Of a DNA stretch of 64,000 nucleotides, positions 7,965 through 16,915 are shown piece after piece; the stretch's first letter is position 1, and each line of letters opens with the position of its first letter. Both the position numbers and the translations under genes were made by a program. The notes beneath the pieces were generated by a model. It saw only the letters and a list, made by a program, of their open reading frames with translations, searched no databases and had not been told where the DNA came from. The stretch is from JAEUMY01 sp033764435 (lineage in GTDB: Bacteria; Pseudomonadota; Gammaproteobacteria; Burkholderiales; Usitatibacteraceae), in contig JANRIX010000033.1 of NCBI GenBank assembly GCA_033764435.1, forward strand, positions 186,001 to 250,000, in the 5' to 3' direction.

Positions 7965-8414
7965 ATGCCCGTGGATGCCGTAGCCACCAGCATGGAACCC
8001 GCGGACTCCATCGCCAGGCTCGGCTTTCGCAAATGGTATGAGCGCCAGCTCATCGACAGCCACGCCAGCTTCGTCACCTGCTTTCTCGCCATGCTCATGG
8101 TCGCCATCGATCTGGAGCAGATCCAGACCTTGACCTTGGGAGTGGAGTCGTTGGCCCATGTCATGTTGGCCTTCGGCTGCGTCGTCCTCGCGTGGTACTC
8201 CTGGCGGCGTTACCACCGCGTGCTGGAGACGGCGGAGTACTACGCGGAATTCTCCTACTGCCCGTCATGCAAGGCCTATGGTTTGTTCCGGATCGACAAT
8301 GTCGGGCGCATGCAGACGGCCGGCGAGCGGCGTGACGGGGCGATCACGGAAGGGCGCGTCTGGATGAACGTCACTTGCAAGAAGTGCGCGGCGCACTGGC
8401 GGCTGCCGGCCTGA
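7965..8414 (+). CDS. Membrane-anchored zinc-ribbon protein, hypothetical
   Basis: About 149 residues. Two hydrophobic stretches (FVTCFLAMLMVAIDL and LAHVMLAFGCVVLAWYSW) are followed by a cytosolic domain bounded by CPSC and CKKC, a likely four-Cys zinc ribbon. It starts 11 bp after algR and is probably the third gene of that operon. The start could also be the ATG at 7992, as neither has a clear ribosome-binding site. I do not recognise the family. Confidence 0.65.
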   Translation: MPVDAVATSMEPADSIARLGFRKWYERQLIDSHASFVTCFLAMLMVAIDLEQIQTLTLGVESLAHVMLAFGCVVLAWYSWRRYHRVLETAEYYAEFSYCPSCKAYGLFRIDNVGRMQTAGERRDGAITEGRVWMNVTCKKCAAHWRLPA

Positions 8415-8508
8415 ACGCCATTCCGGACCGGCCAGGGGTTCGGCAACCTTGCCGGCCGCTTCACGTAGAATCCGCCCTTTCGTTTTTCCGGTCCCCCGCA
8501 CTTCCTTC

Positions 8509-10896
8509 ATGCAAGCACCTCTCCCCAGCATCGAACGCCGCTTGGCGAACGAACTCGCCGCCCGCCCCGAACAAGTCGCCGCCGCCGTCCAGCTCCTGGA
8601 CGAGGGTGCCACCGTTCCCTTCATCGCCCGCTACCGCAAGGAAGTGACCGGCGGCCTGGATGACATCCAGCTGCGCCTGCTGGAAGAGCGTCTGCGTTAC
8701 CTTCGTGAGCTGGAGGAGCGCCGCGAAGCAATACTGGCCAGCATCAACGAGCAGGGCAAGATGACGCCCGAGCTGGACGCGAATATTCGCAAGGCGGAAG
8801 ACAAGACCACGCTGGAAGACTTGTACCTGCCGTACAAACCCAAGCGCCGCACCAAGGCGCAGATCGCGCGCGAGGCGGGGCTGGAGCCGCTGGCCGACGC
8901 GCTGCTGGGCAACCCCTTGCTGGTGCCGGAAGAAGAAGCCGCGAAGTATCTGCGCGCAGAAGCGCCGGAAAAGGAGCTCATCGTCGCCGATGCCAAGGCC
9001 GCGCTGGAAGGTGCCAAGCAGATCCTCATGGAGCGCTTTGCCGAGCAGGCACCGCTCATCGGCCGCATCCGCGACTACCTCATCGAACATGCCGTCATCG
9101 ATACCAAGGTCATCGAGGGGAAGGAAGAAGCCGGCGCCAAGTTCTCCGACTACTTCAACTACAGCGAAACCTGGAAGACCATCCCCTCGCACCGCGCGCT
9201 GGCGGTGTTCCGTGGCCGCAACGAGGAAATGCTCTCCGTCACGCTGCGCCTCGACAGCGAGCCGGAAAAGCCGCCCTTCAGCGCGCCGTTCAATCCGATT
9301 GAAACCATGATCGCGGCCGTGGCCGGCATCGAAAACAAGGGCCGCCCGGCGGACAAGTGGCTGAACGAAGTCGTGCGCTGGACCTGGCGGGTCAAGATCG
9401 GCCTGCATCTCGAAACGGAACTCATGACCGCGCTGCGCGAACGGTCCGAGACCGAGGCCATCAAGGTGTTCGCGCGAAACCTGAAGGACCTGCTGCTCGC
9501 CGCCCCCGCCGGCCCGCGCGCCACGCTGGGCCTGGACCCGGGGCTCCGCACCGGTGTGAAGGTGGCTGTGGTGGACAACACCGGCAAGGTGGTCGACACG
9601 ACGACCATCTATCCGCACGAGCCGCGCCGCGACTGGGAAGGCTCGCTCAACACCCTGGTGCACCTGGTCAAAAAGCACAATGTCGATCTGGTGAGCATTG
9701 GCAACGGCACCGCCTCGCGCGAAACCGACAAGCTGGCCGCCGATCTGGTCAAGCGCATCACCGATCGCAAGGTGGTGAAGATCGTTGTCTCCGAAGCCGG
9801 TGCATCCGTGTACTCGGCTTCCGAATTCGCCTCGAAGGAACTGCCGGATCTGGATGTCAGCCTGCGCGGCGCCGTTTCCATCGCCCGCCGCCTGCAAGAC
9901 CCGCTGGCCGAGCTGGTGAAGATCGATCCCAAGTCCATCGGCGTCGGCCAATACCAGCATGACGTGAACCAGACCCAGCTGGCCCGTTCGCTGGAAGCCG
10001 TGGTGGAAGACTGCGTGAACGCCGTCGGTGTGGATGTGAACACCGCCAGTGCCGCGCTGCTGGCCCGCGTGTCCGGTCTCACCTCGTCGGTGGCCCAGAA
10101 CATCGTGGCCCACCGTGATGCCAACGGCGCCTTCAAGAGCCGCGAGCAGTTGAAGAAAGTGCCGCGCCTCGGCGACAAGGCGTTCGAGCAGGCAGCCGGC
10201 TTCTTGCGCATCGCGGGTGGCGACAATCCGCTGGATGCGTCCGCCGTTCACCCTGAAGCCTATCCGGTTGTTGAGAAGATCCTCGCCGACATCAAACAGG
10301 ACATCGCAAACATTCGCTCCATCATGGGCGACTCAAAGCTGCTCAAGTCGCTGCATCCCGAGAAGTACGCCGACGAGCGTTTCGGTGTGCCGACTGTGAC
10401 CGACATCCTGCGCGAACTGGAAAAACCCGGCCGCGATCCGCGCCCGGAGTTCAAGACCGCCGCGTTCCAGGACGGCGTGGAAGACCTGCGCGACCTGCAG
10501 CCCGGGATGATCCTCGAAGGGGTCGTCACCAACGTCGCCGCCTTCGGTGCGTTCGTGGACATCGGCGTGCATCAGGATGGTCTGGTTCACATCTCCGCGC
10601 TGAGCGAAAAGTTCGTGAAGGACGCCCACGAAGTCGTGAAGGCCGGCCAGGTCGTCAAGGTCAAGGTGCTGGAGGTGGACGAGAAGCGCCGCCGAGTGGC
10701 GCTGACCATGCGCTTGAACGACACGCCCGGCGCGAATATTGTTCGGAATTCGCGTGAGGCGAATTCCGAATCCCTGCGGGACCGCCTGCGGCGTCCAGCC
10801 GAAGGCCCCCGGCCTTCGGCTAGTCGCAAGTCCAGCAACGAACCGGCGCCTCAAGGCGCTATGGCGGAGGCGTTTGCGCGGCTCAAGGCGCGCTGA
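8509..10896 (+). CDS. tex: Transcription accessory protein Tex
   Basis: A 795-residue RNA-binding protein. In order: N-terminal helical region, YqgF-like RNase H-fold domain (LGLDPGLRTGVKVAVVDN, about residue 340 on), helix-hairpin-helix domain (NAVGVDVNTASAALLARVSGL) and an S1 domain (GMILEGVVTNVAAFGAFVDIGV) near the C-terminus. Tex helps transcript processing and antitermination and is nearly universal. ATG 8509 gives the family start (MQAPLPSIERRLANEL). The last ~60 residues are odd: they hold two strong hairpins and an interrupted copy of the palindrome. The stop overlaps that of the convergent gene by 14 bp. Confidence 0.95.
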   Translation: MQAPLPSIERRLANELAARPEQVAAAVQLLDEGATVPFIARYRKEVTGGLDDIQLRLLEERLRYLRELEERREAILASINEQGKMTPELDANIRKAEDKTTLEDLYLPYKPKRRTKAQIAREAGLEPLADALLGNPLLVPEEEAAKYLRAEAPEKELIVADAKAALEGAKQILMERFAEQAPLIGRIRDYLIEHAVIDTKVIEGKEEAGAKFSDYFNYSETWKTIPSHRALAVFRGRNEEMLSVTLRLDSEPEKPPFSAPFNPIETMIAAVAGIENKGRPADKWLNEVVRWTWRVKIGLHLETELMTALRERSETEAIKVFARNLKDLLLAAPAGPRATLGLDPGLRTGVKVAVVDNTGKVVDTTTIYPHEPRRDWEGSLNTLVHLVKKHNVDLVSIGNGTASRETDKLAADLVKRITDRKVVKIVVSEAGASVYSASEFASKELPDLDVSLRGAVSIARRLQDPLAELVKIDPKSIGVGQYQHDVNQTQLARSLEAVVEDCVNAVGVDVNTASAALLARVSGLTSSVAQNIVAHRDANGAFKSREQLKKVPRLGDKAFEQAAGFLRIAGGDNPLDASAVHPEAYPVVEKILADIKQDIANIRSIMGDSKLLKSLHPEKYADERFGVPTVTDILRELEKPGRDPRPEFKTAAFQDGVEDLRDLQPGMILEGVVTNVAAFGAFVDIGVHQDGLVHISALSEKFVKDAHEVVKAGQVVKVKVLEVDEKRRRVALTMRLNDTPGANIVRNSREANSESLRDRLRRPAEGPRPSASRKSSNEPAPQGAMAEAFARLKAR
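8779..8790. repeat. Iterated palindrome, copy 5
   Basis: Perfect copy in tex, read as ANIR (DANIRKA). Confidence 0.95.
10732..10824. repeat. Split palindrome plus twin-hairpin segment in the tail of tex
   Basis: GCGAATATT at 10732-10740 is followed by 84 bp containing two perfect hairpins: TTCGGAATTCGC/GCGAATTCCGAA (10742-10753, 10759-10770) and AGCCGAAGGCC/GGCCTTCGGCT (10797-10807, 10811-10821). CGCAAG resumes at 10825. Removing 10741-10824, exactly 28 codons, would restore the palindrome in frame as GANIRKS. It is therefore a candidate in-gene palindromic insertion. Confidence 0.5.
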
Positions 10897-11449
10897 CTGT
10901 TTTGAGGCGGCCCTGCTCGGCCAGGGCCGCCAGCAGCCTTTCGTAACGATGGTGCTGGATTGTGTAGAGACCCACAGCGATGCCGCCGATGATCAGCAAG
11001 GCCGGGATCGCAGCCAGCGGGCTGATCGCTTTTTGCAGGCTGGCCAGCAGCAGGAGCGGAATCAGCAGCAGCGCGGAATAGTTTGCGTAGCCGGTGAGTT
11101 TGACCGTGCCGCGGGTACGGTCGATGAGCAGAACGGCCCGCATCAGCGGTGTGTAGCTGGGGCGCCAGACATGATGCAACCCCAGACTTTCCCGAATGCC
11201 CACCAATCCGGCGTCAAAGGCTTTGAAATGAAATTCGCCCCAGAAGCTCTTGGGCTGAATGCTTTGCAGCCATTGGTCGATATCGTTCTTGGGCAGTTGC
11301 GCTTTGACTTCGCGTTGAAACAGCGGCAGTCCATCGTTGAAGTACCAGCGCTGCAGGGTGAACCACGCCGCTGACTCGGCAATTAGGATGCCGAGAACGA
11401 TCAGAAAAAGCGGCTCGGGCGCTGCAAAGGCGTTGACCAGTTTGTCCAT
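10883..11449 (-). CDS. Hypothetical membrane protein, 188 aa
   Basis: One hydrophobic segment near the N-terminus (LFLIVLGILIAESAAW), a polar middle of about 95 residues, and two closely spaced C-terminal segments (YSALLLIPLLLLASLQ and LAAIPALLIIGGIAVGLY). No recognisable motif. It is convergent with tex, whose stop it overlaps, and lies downstream of the aceB terminator, so it has its own promoter. Confidence 0.65.
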   Translation of the reverse strand: MDKLVNAFAAPEPLFLIVLGILIAESAAWFTLQRWYFNDGLPLFQREVKAQLPKNDIDQWLQSIQPKSFWGEFHFKAFDAGLVGIRESLGLHHVWRPSYTPLMRAVLLIDRTRGTVKLTGYANYSALLLIPLLLLASLQKAISPLAAIPALLIIGGIAVGLYTIQHHRYERLLAALAEQGRLKTVSAP

Positions 11450-11537
11450 GGCGCAAAGTCTAGTCGCTTGAGCGCATCGTTTGCAGTGGATGCGACGACC
11501 AAGCGATTTCTGGTGGCGAACGCCGACCTTCAGATAG

Positions 11538-11574
11538 CAGAAAGCCCCTGACCTTCCGGTTCAGGGGCTTTCTG
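11538..11574. terminator. Bidirectional hairpin terminator after aceB
   Basis: Perfect 14-bp arms CAGAAAGCCCCTGA / TCAGGGGCTTTCTG with a 9-nt loop. It lies 36 bp past the aceB stop; the T-rich ends of the stem provide the run of uridines. Confidence 0.8.
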
Positions 11575-11609
11575 TTTGCAGCGCCATTATCTGGCGCTAC
11601 TGCAGCGAT

Positions 11610-13211
11610 TCAAGCAATCGCCCGATAAGCCGGCAGCGTCAGAAACTCCTCGTACTGGTCATCCAGAATCAGCTTCTCCAGCATCGCGGCCGCCTCGACA
11701 TACTTGCCCGCCGCATAAGCAGCCTCGCCCACAATACCCGGCGTCTTCTTGAGCTCGTCCGCGACGAGTGTCGACACCATCTCCTTGGTCACCTTGCGGC
11801 CGTCATCCAGCACGCCCTTGGGTGAGCGGATCCACTGCCACACCTGCGAGCGCGAGATTTCGGCGGTGGCAGCGTCTTCCATCAGGTTGAAGATGGGCAC
11901 GCAGCCGTTGCCCGCGAGCCAGGAGCCGATGTACTGGATGCCGACCTGCAGGTTGTTGCGCAGGCCTGCTTCGGTGATGGGCGTCTCGGGCTTGAAGTCG
12001 AGCAGGTCTTTCGCTGAGTAATTCACGTCATCGCGCTTGCGGGCGATCTGGTTGGGGCCAGGCATGTGCTCGTCGAACACGGCCTTGGCAATCGGCACCA
12101 GGCCGGGGTGGGCGACCCAGGTGCCATCACAGCCGTCGGTGGCTTCGCGCAGCTTGTCGGCCTTGACCTTGGCCATCGCAGCCTCGTTGGCGGCGGGATC
12201 GTTCTTGATGGGAATCTGGGCGGCCATGCCGCCCATGGCGCTGGCGTTGCGGCGATGGCAGGTCTTCACCAGCGAGAGCGCGTAGGCGCGCAGGAAGGGC
12301 GAAGTCATGGTCACGGCAGCGCGATCGGCCAGGCAGAAATCCTTGTTCACGCGCAGCTTCTTGATGGCCGAGAAGATGTAGTCCCATCGGCCGATGTTCA
12401 GACCCACGCAGTGGTCCTTCAGCTCCCACAGGATTTCATCCATCTCGAACGCGGCCAGGATCACCTCGATCAGCACCGTGCCCTTGCACGAGCCGTGGGG
12501 AATGCCGAGCTCTTTCTCTGCCGTGGTGAAGATGTCGTTCCACAGGCGCGCCTCGAGATGGCTTTCCATCTTGGGCAGGTAGAAATAGGGGCCGGAGCCA
12601 CGCGCCAGCAGTTCCTTGGCGTTGTGAAATGCATAGAGCGCGAAGTCGAAGATGGCGCCGGAGACGGGCTTGCCGTCCAGCAGCACATGCTTTTCATCCA
12701 GGTGCCAGCCGCGCGGACGCACGATCAGCACGGCGGTCTTGTCGTTCAGCTTGTACGACTTCTCGCCCTGCTGGAAGGTGATGGTGCGGCGGATGGCATC
12801 CATCAGGTTGATCTGGCCTTCGATGTTGTTGGACCAGGTGGGCGTGTTGGAATCCTCGAAGTCCGCCATGTAGGTGGAGGCGCCTGAGTTCAACGCATTG
12901 ATGACCATCTTGCGGTCCACCGGCCCGGTGATTTCCACGCGGCGGTCGAGCAGATCCTTCGGGATCGGCGCTACGGTCCATTCGCTGTTGCGAATATTCG
13001 CAGTCTCCGGGAGGAAGTCGGGCAGCGCGCCGGCGTCGAAGGCCTTCTGCCGCTCGACCCGCTTCGCCAGCAGCGCCTGGCGCGTCGGCTCGTATTGGCG
13101 GCAGAGCTTGGCTACAAACTCGAGCGCGGCCGGGGTCAGTACCTGCGAATATTCGCTGGGCAGCGGTGCGTTGATTTCCATGCCTGCGGGCAGCAGTTTG
13201 ACGGTATCCAT
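11610..13211 (-). CDS. aceB: Malate synthase A
   Basis: Condenses glyoxylate with acetyl-CoA to malate in the glyoxylate shunt, allowing growth on acetate and fatty acids. The 533 residues equal the usual AceB length. The signature DHCVGLNIGRWDYIFS and the FLPET N-terminal region are visible. ATG 13211 (MDTVKLLPAGMEINAP) is the family-like start; a longer frame continues upstream but crosses the divergent promoter region. No isocitrate lyase gene is in the window. It faces away from a LysR regulator that probably controls it. Confidence 0.95.
   Translation of the reverse strand: MDTVKLLPAGMEINAPLPSEYSQVLTPAALEFVAKLCRQYEPTRQALLAKRVERQKAFDAGALPDFLPETANIRNSEWTVAPIPKDLLDRRVEITGPVDRKMVINALNSGASTYMADFEDSNTPTWSNNIEGQINLMDAIRRTITFQQGEKSYKLNDKTAVLIVRPRGWHLDEKHVLLDGKPVSGAIFDFALYAFHNAKELLARGSGPYFYLPKMESHLEARLWNDIFTTAEKELGIPHGSCKGTVLIEVILAAFEMDEILWELKDHCVGLNIGRWDYIFSAIKKLRVNKDFCLADRAAVTMTSPFLRAYALSLVKTCHRRNASAMGGMAAQIPIKNDPAANEAAMAKVKADKLREATDGCDGTWVAHPGLVPIAKAVFDEHMPGPNQIARKRDDVNYSAKDLLDFKPETPITEAGLRNNLQVGIQYIGSWLAGNGCVPIFNLMEDAATAEISRSQVWQWIRSPKGVLDDGRKVTKEMVSTLVADELKKTPGIVGEAAYAAGKYVEAAAMLEKLILDDQYEEFLTLPAYRAIA
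12990..13001. repeat. Iterated palindrome, copy 6
   Basis: Perfect copy in aceB, read as ANIR (ETANIRNS); symmetry extends to 14 bp. Confidence 0.95.
13146..13157. repeat. Iterated palindrome, copy 7
   Basis: Second perfect copy in aceB, 156 bp from copy 6, read as EYS (PSEYSQV) near the N-terminus. Confidence 0.95.
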
Positions 13212-13392
13212 GTGACGCGACTCCAGAAGCTGAAAAGGGGATGGTGCAGATTCAGTGTAGGGGACATTGCTGCACTGCAAAAGAGGCCGTCTCACAGTGC
13301 GGCTTATACTTCCGGTATTAAATAAGCGCTGACTGATTTCTGGCGCAACGGGCCACGAGCCTGGCGCGCAACAGCCCCGAGGAGAGACGGAG

Positions 13393-14295
13393 ATGGACAA
13401 GTTCAAGGAACTGACCACGTTTGTGGACGTGGCGAGCCGCGGCAGCTTTTCTTCCACCGCCCGGTCGGAGGGCGTCACCCCCGCGATGGTGGGCCGCCGC
13501 ATCGACCAGCTGGAAGAGCGGCTGGGCGTGAAGCTGTTCAAGCGCTCCACGCGCAAGGTCACGCTGACGCCGGAGGGCACGGCCTTCCTGGATGACTGCC
13601 AGCGCATCCTGAATGAACTCCGCGCCGCCGAGGAACAGCTGACTGTCGGCACCAAGGGCGCCACCGGCCGGCTCATTGTCACCACACCCACCGCGTTCGG
13701 CCGCCGCCACATTGCGCCTCACCTGCCCGCTTTCATTGCCGAGAACCCGGATCTCACAGTCACGCTGCACCTCTCCGAACGCCTGGTCGATCTCAAGAAT
13801 GAACGCGTCGACCTCGCCATCCGCATCGCCGATCTCAAGAGTGCTGACCTGCACGCGGCCAAGCTCGCGCGCAACCACCGCGTTGTCTGCGGCGCGCCGG
13901 CGTATATCAAGCGGGCCGGCAAGCCCAAGGCGCTGGAAGACCTCGCGCGCCACAACTGCCTCGTCACTGCGACCGAAGATGGACTGTCCGACCACTGGAG
14001 CTTCGCCGACAAAGGTAAGCCGGTGAGCATCAAGGTGAGCGGCAACCTGCATTGCAACGATGGCGAAGTCCTCACCCGCTGGGCGCTGGCCGGCCACGGC
14101 CTCGCGTGGCGCAGCGCGTGGGAGGTGAGCGAGGACATCAAGAAAGGCCGGCTGGTGTCGGTGCTGGACGAGTTCTCCTCGCCGGGGAACAACATCTATG
14201 CGGTGTATGCGGAGCGCAGGTTTTTGCCGGCGAAGGTGAGGTTGTTTATCGACTTCCTCAAACGCACATTTGGTGATCCGCCGTACTGGGAGTGA
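13393..14295 (+). CDS. LysR-family transcriptional regulator
   Basis: A 300-residue regulator with the LysR winged-helix N-terminus (FVDVASRGSFSSTARSEGVTPAMVGRRIDQLEERLGVKLF, split by family-typical spacing) and the ribose-binding-like effector domain. It is divergent from aceB across 181 bp, the standard layout for a LysR protein controlling its neighbour, so aceB is the likely target (inference). The effector is unknown. GATGGAC start preceded by GGAGAGACGGAG. Confidence 0.9.
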   Translation: MDKFKELTTFVDVASRGSFSSTARSEGVTPAMVGRRIDQLEERLGVKLFKRSTRKVTLTPEGTAFLDDCQRILNELRAAEEQLTVGTKGATGRLIVTTPTAFGRRHIAPHLPAFIAENPDLTVTLHLSERLVDLKNERVDLAIRIADLKSADLHAAKLARNHRVVCGAPAYIKRAGKPKALEDLARHNCLVTATEDGLSDHWSFADKGKPVSIKVSGNLHCNDGEVLTRWALAGHGLAWRSAWEVSEDIKKGRLVSVLDEFSSPGNNIYAVYAERRFLPAKVRLFIDFLKRTFGDPPYWE

Positions 14296-14297
14296 TC

Positions 14298-15050
14298 ATG
14301 AGCCACCTGACCGACATCTTTCCAGATGCTGAAGTAGTACTTCGGGTTAGTGAAGAAGACCTTGCAAGAGTTGTTCTGAAACTCGCAGTAGAAGGCATTC
14401 AGAATGGACGTACTAATGCGGCCGTAGTCTTGCAGCAGGTAAATGGTCCGCATGGCAAACCTGAGCGGGGCTACCCACATCCCCAAAGGCAAATCGTCGA
14501 GAAACGCCTGAACGAAGCCTGGAATCTGCTTCAGAGAAAGGGCCTCCTCATTCCAGATGTTGGGATCAATGGTCAAAATGGCTGGCACACCATCGCGGAT
14601 AGAGGCTACGAGCTAGCCAAGAAGGGTGACTTCCAGAGTTTCATGAGAGCGGCGGAATTTCCCAAACATCTACTCCATCCTTCAATTGCAGATGATGTCT
14701 GGATGGAGCTGGCAAGAGGTGATTTTCCCACTGCAGTTTTCAAAGCATTTCGTGCTGTCGAAATTGCAGTTCGGGATGCGGGCGGCTTCGATGCGGCCGA
14801 TATTGGAGTTCCGCTGGTTCGAAAGGCATTCGATAAGCAAACCGGTCGTTTGACCAATATGACCCACCCTGAGTCAGAGAGAGACGCGCTTGCGCATCTA
14901 TTTGCAGGCGCGCTTGGTTCCTACAAGAACCCTCACTCTCATCGAAATGTTGCAATTGACGATCAAGCAGAAGCCCAAGAGATGGTCTTGCTCGCCAGTC
15001 ACCTTCTTCGAATTGTTGATAGCCGACGCAAAAAGCCGGGCGCGCCCTAA
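14298..15050 (+). CDS. TIGR02391 (Ymh-type) family protein
   Basis: A 250-residue soluble protein whose C-terminal half (VFKAFRAVEIAVRDAGGF, SERDALAHLFAGALGSYKNP, then HSHRN) matches the conserved core of the TIGR02391/Ymh family, whose function is unknown. Base composition is clearly lower in GC than its neighbours and codon use is relaxed, which suggests transfer. The start may be the GTG at 14292, overlapping the lysR stop, or the ATG at 14298; I prefer the ATG. The stop overlaps the convergent alkB stop by 3 bp. The KNPHSHR stretch resembles HEPN-type motifs, but that link is only a guess. Confidence 0.75.
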   Translation: MSHLTDIFPDAEVVLRVSEEDLARVVLKLAVEGIQNGRTNAAVVLQQVNGPHGKPERGYPHPQRQIVEKRLNEAWNLLQRKGLLIPDVGINGQNGWHTIADRGYELAKKGDFQSFMRAAEFPKHLLHPSIADDVWMELARGDFPTAVFKAFRAVEIAVRDAGGFDAADIGVPLVRKAFDKQTGRLTNMTHPESERDALAHLFAGALGSYKNPHSHRNVAIDDQAEAQEMVLLASHLLRIVDSRRKKPGAP

Positions 15051-15694
15051 AGTACCTTCCTGAACGTCAGATTGACCCGGCATCTCCCGGTCGCCGGATG
15101 CTCCCCATCCTTCACCGGCGCCACGCCATGAAAGCGCATGCGTGATGGTCCGCCCCACACCACCACATCGCCATGCGAGAGCGGGATGCGCACTGTCTTA
15201 TCGGTGCGCTCGAATCCTCCCCACAGGAAAGTCGCGGGCAAGCCTAGTGACACGGAGACGATGGGCGACACGCTGTCCTTCTCGTCGCGATCCTGATGCA
15301 GCGAGAGCCGTGTACCGGGCAGGTAGTGGTTGATGAGACAGCAATCCGGCCGGTAGTGGGCAAAGCCGAGTTCAGCCGCCGCGCGTTCCGCCACTGTTGC
15401 GAATATTCGCGGTAGCGCGGGCCAGGGCTTGCCGCTCTCGGGATCGAGCGGCGCGTAGCGATAGCCCTTGCGGTCGGACACCCAGCCGAGTGAGCCGCAG
15501 TTGGTCATGGCGACACTCATGGTGTGGCCGCCCGGCGTGACGAGATGACGGAAGGGCGCTTCCGCGCGCACGGCTTCGACGGCGGATAGCAGCTCGTTTG
15601 CATCGGACAGGGCGAAGCCACGCAGCACTGCCGCGCCGTCCGCGAGATCGAGACGTGATTCCGATTCGGTGGCGGCAAAGAGCGGGAGCGTCAT
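15047..15694 (-). CDS. alkB: DNA oxidative demethylase AlkB
   Basis: An Fe(II)/2-oxoglutarate dioxygenase that removes methyl groups from 1-methyladenine and 3-methylcytosine in DNA. The 215 residues include the iron ligands HxD in SLHQDRDE and His in RFHGV, and the 2-oxoglutarate Arg pair in RCRVNLTFRKV. The ATG at 15694 is preferred over the TTG six bases upstream. It follows ada directly with only a few bases between, forming an ada-alkB alkylation-repair operon under Ada control. Confidence 0.94.
   Translation of the reverse strand: MTLPLFAATESESRLDLADGAAVLRGFALSDANELLSAVEAVRAEAPFRHLVTPGGHTMSVAMTNCGSLGWVSDRKGYRYAPLDPESGKPWPALPRIFATVAERAAAELGFAHYRPDCCLINHYLPGTRLSLHQDRDEKDSVSPIVSVSLGLPATFLWGGFERTDKTVRIPLSHGDVVVWGGPSRMRFHGVAPVKDGEHPATGRCRVNLTFRKVL
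15399..15410. repeat. Iterated palindrome, copy 8
   Basis: Perfect copy in alkB, read as RIFA (PRIFATV). Confidence 0.95.
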
Positions 15695-15700
15695 GCGCAA

Positions 15701-16807
15701 CTACGCCTTGGCTTCCTTCTTGAGCAGCGCGGCCTTGCGCTCGATGCCCCAGCGATAGCCAGAGAGCCCGCCATCCTGGCGCACCACGCGATGGCAGGGA
15801 ATGGCGACAGCAATCCTGTTCGCGGCGCACGCGCTGGCCACGGCGCGCACGGCGGCGGGTTCGCCGATCTTCTGCGCAAGCTCCGAATACGACAGCGTGC
15901 GGCCTGCGGGAATGCGGGTCAGCGCCTTCCACACCTTCTGCTGAAACGCTGTCCCGCGAATGTCCAGCGGCAGCGCCAGGCCCTGTCTGGGCGACTCCAC
16001 GAACCCGACCACTTGCGCGACCAGTTTCTCGAAGGCCTTGTCCCCGCCGATGAGATGGGCGCGCGGAAAGCGTCGCTGCAAGTCCTGCACCAATGCTTCG
16101 GGGTCATCGTCGATGAGGATGGCGCAGATGCCCTTGTCGCTCTGCGCCACCAGGATGGCGCCCAGCGAGCACTGCCCGATGGCGAAGCGAATATTCGCAT
16201 TGGCGCCGCCCTGCTTGAATCGAGTGGGCGTCATGCCCAGCGTGGCGTTGGATTTCTCGTAAGCGCGGCTGGGCGCATTGAAGCCGGCGTCGTAGATCGC
16301 GTCGGTCACGCGCTTGGACTTGCACAGCGCCGCCCGCAGCCGATTGCCCCGGTGAGCCTCGGCATAGGCCTTGGGCGTCACGCCGGTGACCGCCTTGAAC
16401 TGGCGATGAAAGTGAAAGGTGCTGAGTCCCGCCGCTGCTGCAAGCTCCGCAAGCGTGGGCGGCGTCTCGGCTTGTTCGATCAGCCGGCAGGCCTTGGCGA
16501 TCTTGTCAGCGAGTTGCGTCGCATGCGAGACAGCTTCCGGTTTGCATCGCTTGCACGGGCGAAAGCCCAGACGCAGAGCCTCGTCCAGCGTCGCATGAAA
16601 GCGCACATTCTCCGGTTTCGGATGACGCGACGGACACGCCGGCCGGCAGACAATGCCCGTGGTGGCGACGGAGTAAAGGAACGTGCCGTCCGCATCAGTC
16701 GAGCGCGACTTCAGCAGCGCCCAGCGCGGGTCGGATTCGATGGCGGCAGCGGTAACGGCGGGGGCGGGTTTGCGGGACATGGTGCGCACCTTGGGGCGAG
16801 TTGGCAT
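15701..16807 (-). CDS. ada: Ada: bifunctional methylphosphotriester/O6-methylguanine methyltransferase and activator
   Basis: A 368-residue three-domain protein. The N-terminal zinc domain has Cys54, Cys58, Cys85 and Cys88 (GIVCRPACPSR, RPCKRCKP); methylation of the first Cys by phosphotriesters turns Ada into an activator. The AraC-type domain (LAAAAGLSTFHFHRQFKAVTG) binds the ada promoter. The C-terminal domain holds the suicidal acceptor Cys338 in IPCHRVV. It leads the ada-alkB operon and probably activates it. Confidence 0.95.
   Translation of the reverse strand: MPTRPKVRTMSRKPAPAVTAAAIESDPRWALLKSRSTDADGTFLYSVATTGIVCRPACPSRHPKPENVRFHATLDEALRLGFRPCKRCKPEAVSHATQLADKIAKACRLIEQAETPPTLAELAAAAGLSTFHFHRQFKAVTGVTPKAYAEAHRGNRLRAALCKSKRVTDAIYDAGFNAPSRAYEKSNATLGMTPTRFKQGGANANIRFAIGQCSLGAILVAQSDKGICAILIDDDPEALVQDLQRRFPRAHLIGGDKAFEKLVAQVVGFVESPRQGLALPLDIRGTAFQQKVWKALTRIPAGRTLSYSELAQKIGEPAAVRAVASACAANRIAVAIPCHRVVRQDGGLSGYRWGIERKAALLKKEAKA
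16187..16198. repeat. Iterated palindrome, copy 9
   Basis: Perfect copy in ada, read as ANIR in the linker (GGANANIRFA) between the AraC and methyltransferase domains. Confidence 0.95.
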
Positions 16808-16915
16808 GGTGACACCTTAAGGCGGGGAATTCACGTAGACATCCCGGGGCTTGCGGTCAAATTCCAGCATCAATAGAAAGCTCTTCTGGAGTCTGCCTCA
16901 TCTGGTTTGATCAAG

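Noticed and set aside
8461..10251. 596-residue minus-strand ORF opposite tex
   Set aside because: Antisense shadow; tex has full domain structure and conserved motifs.
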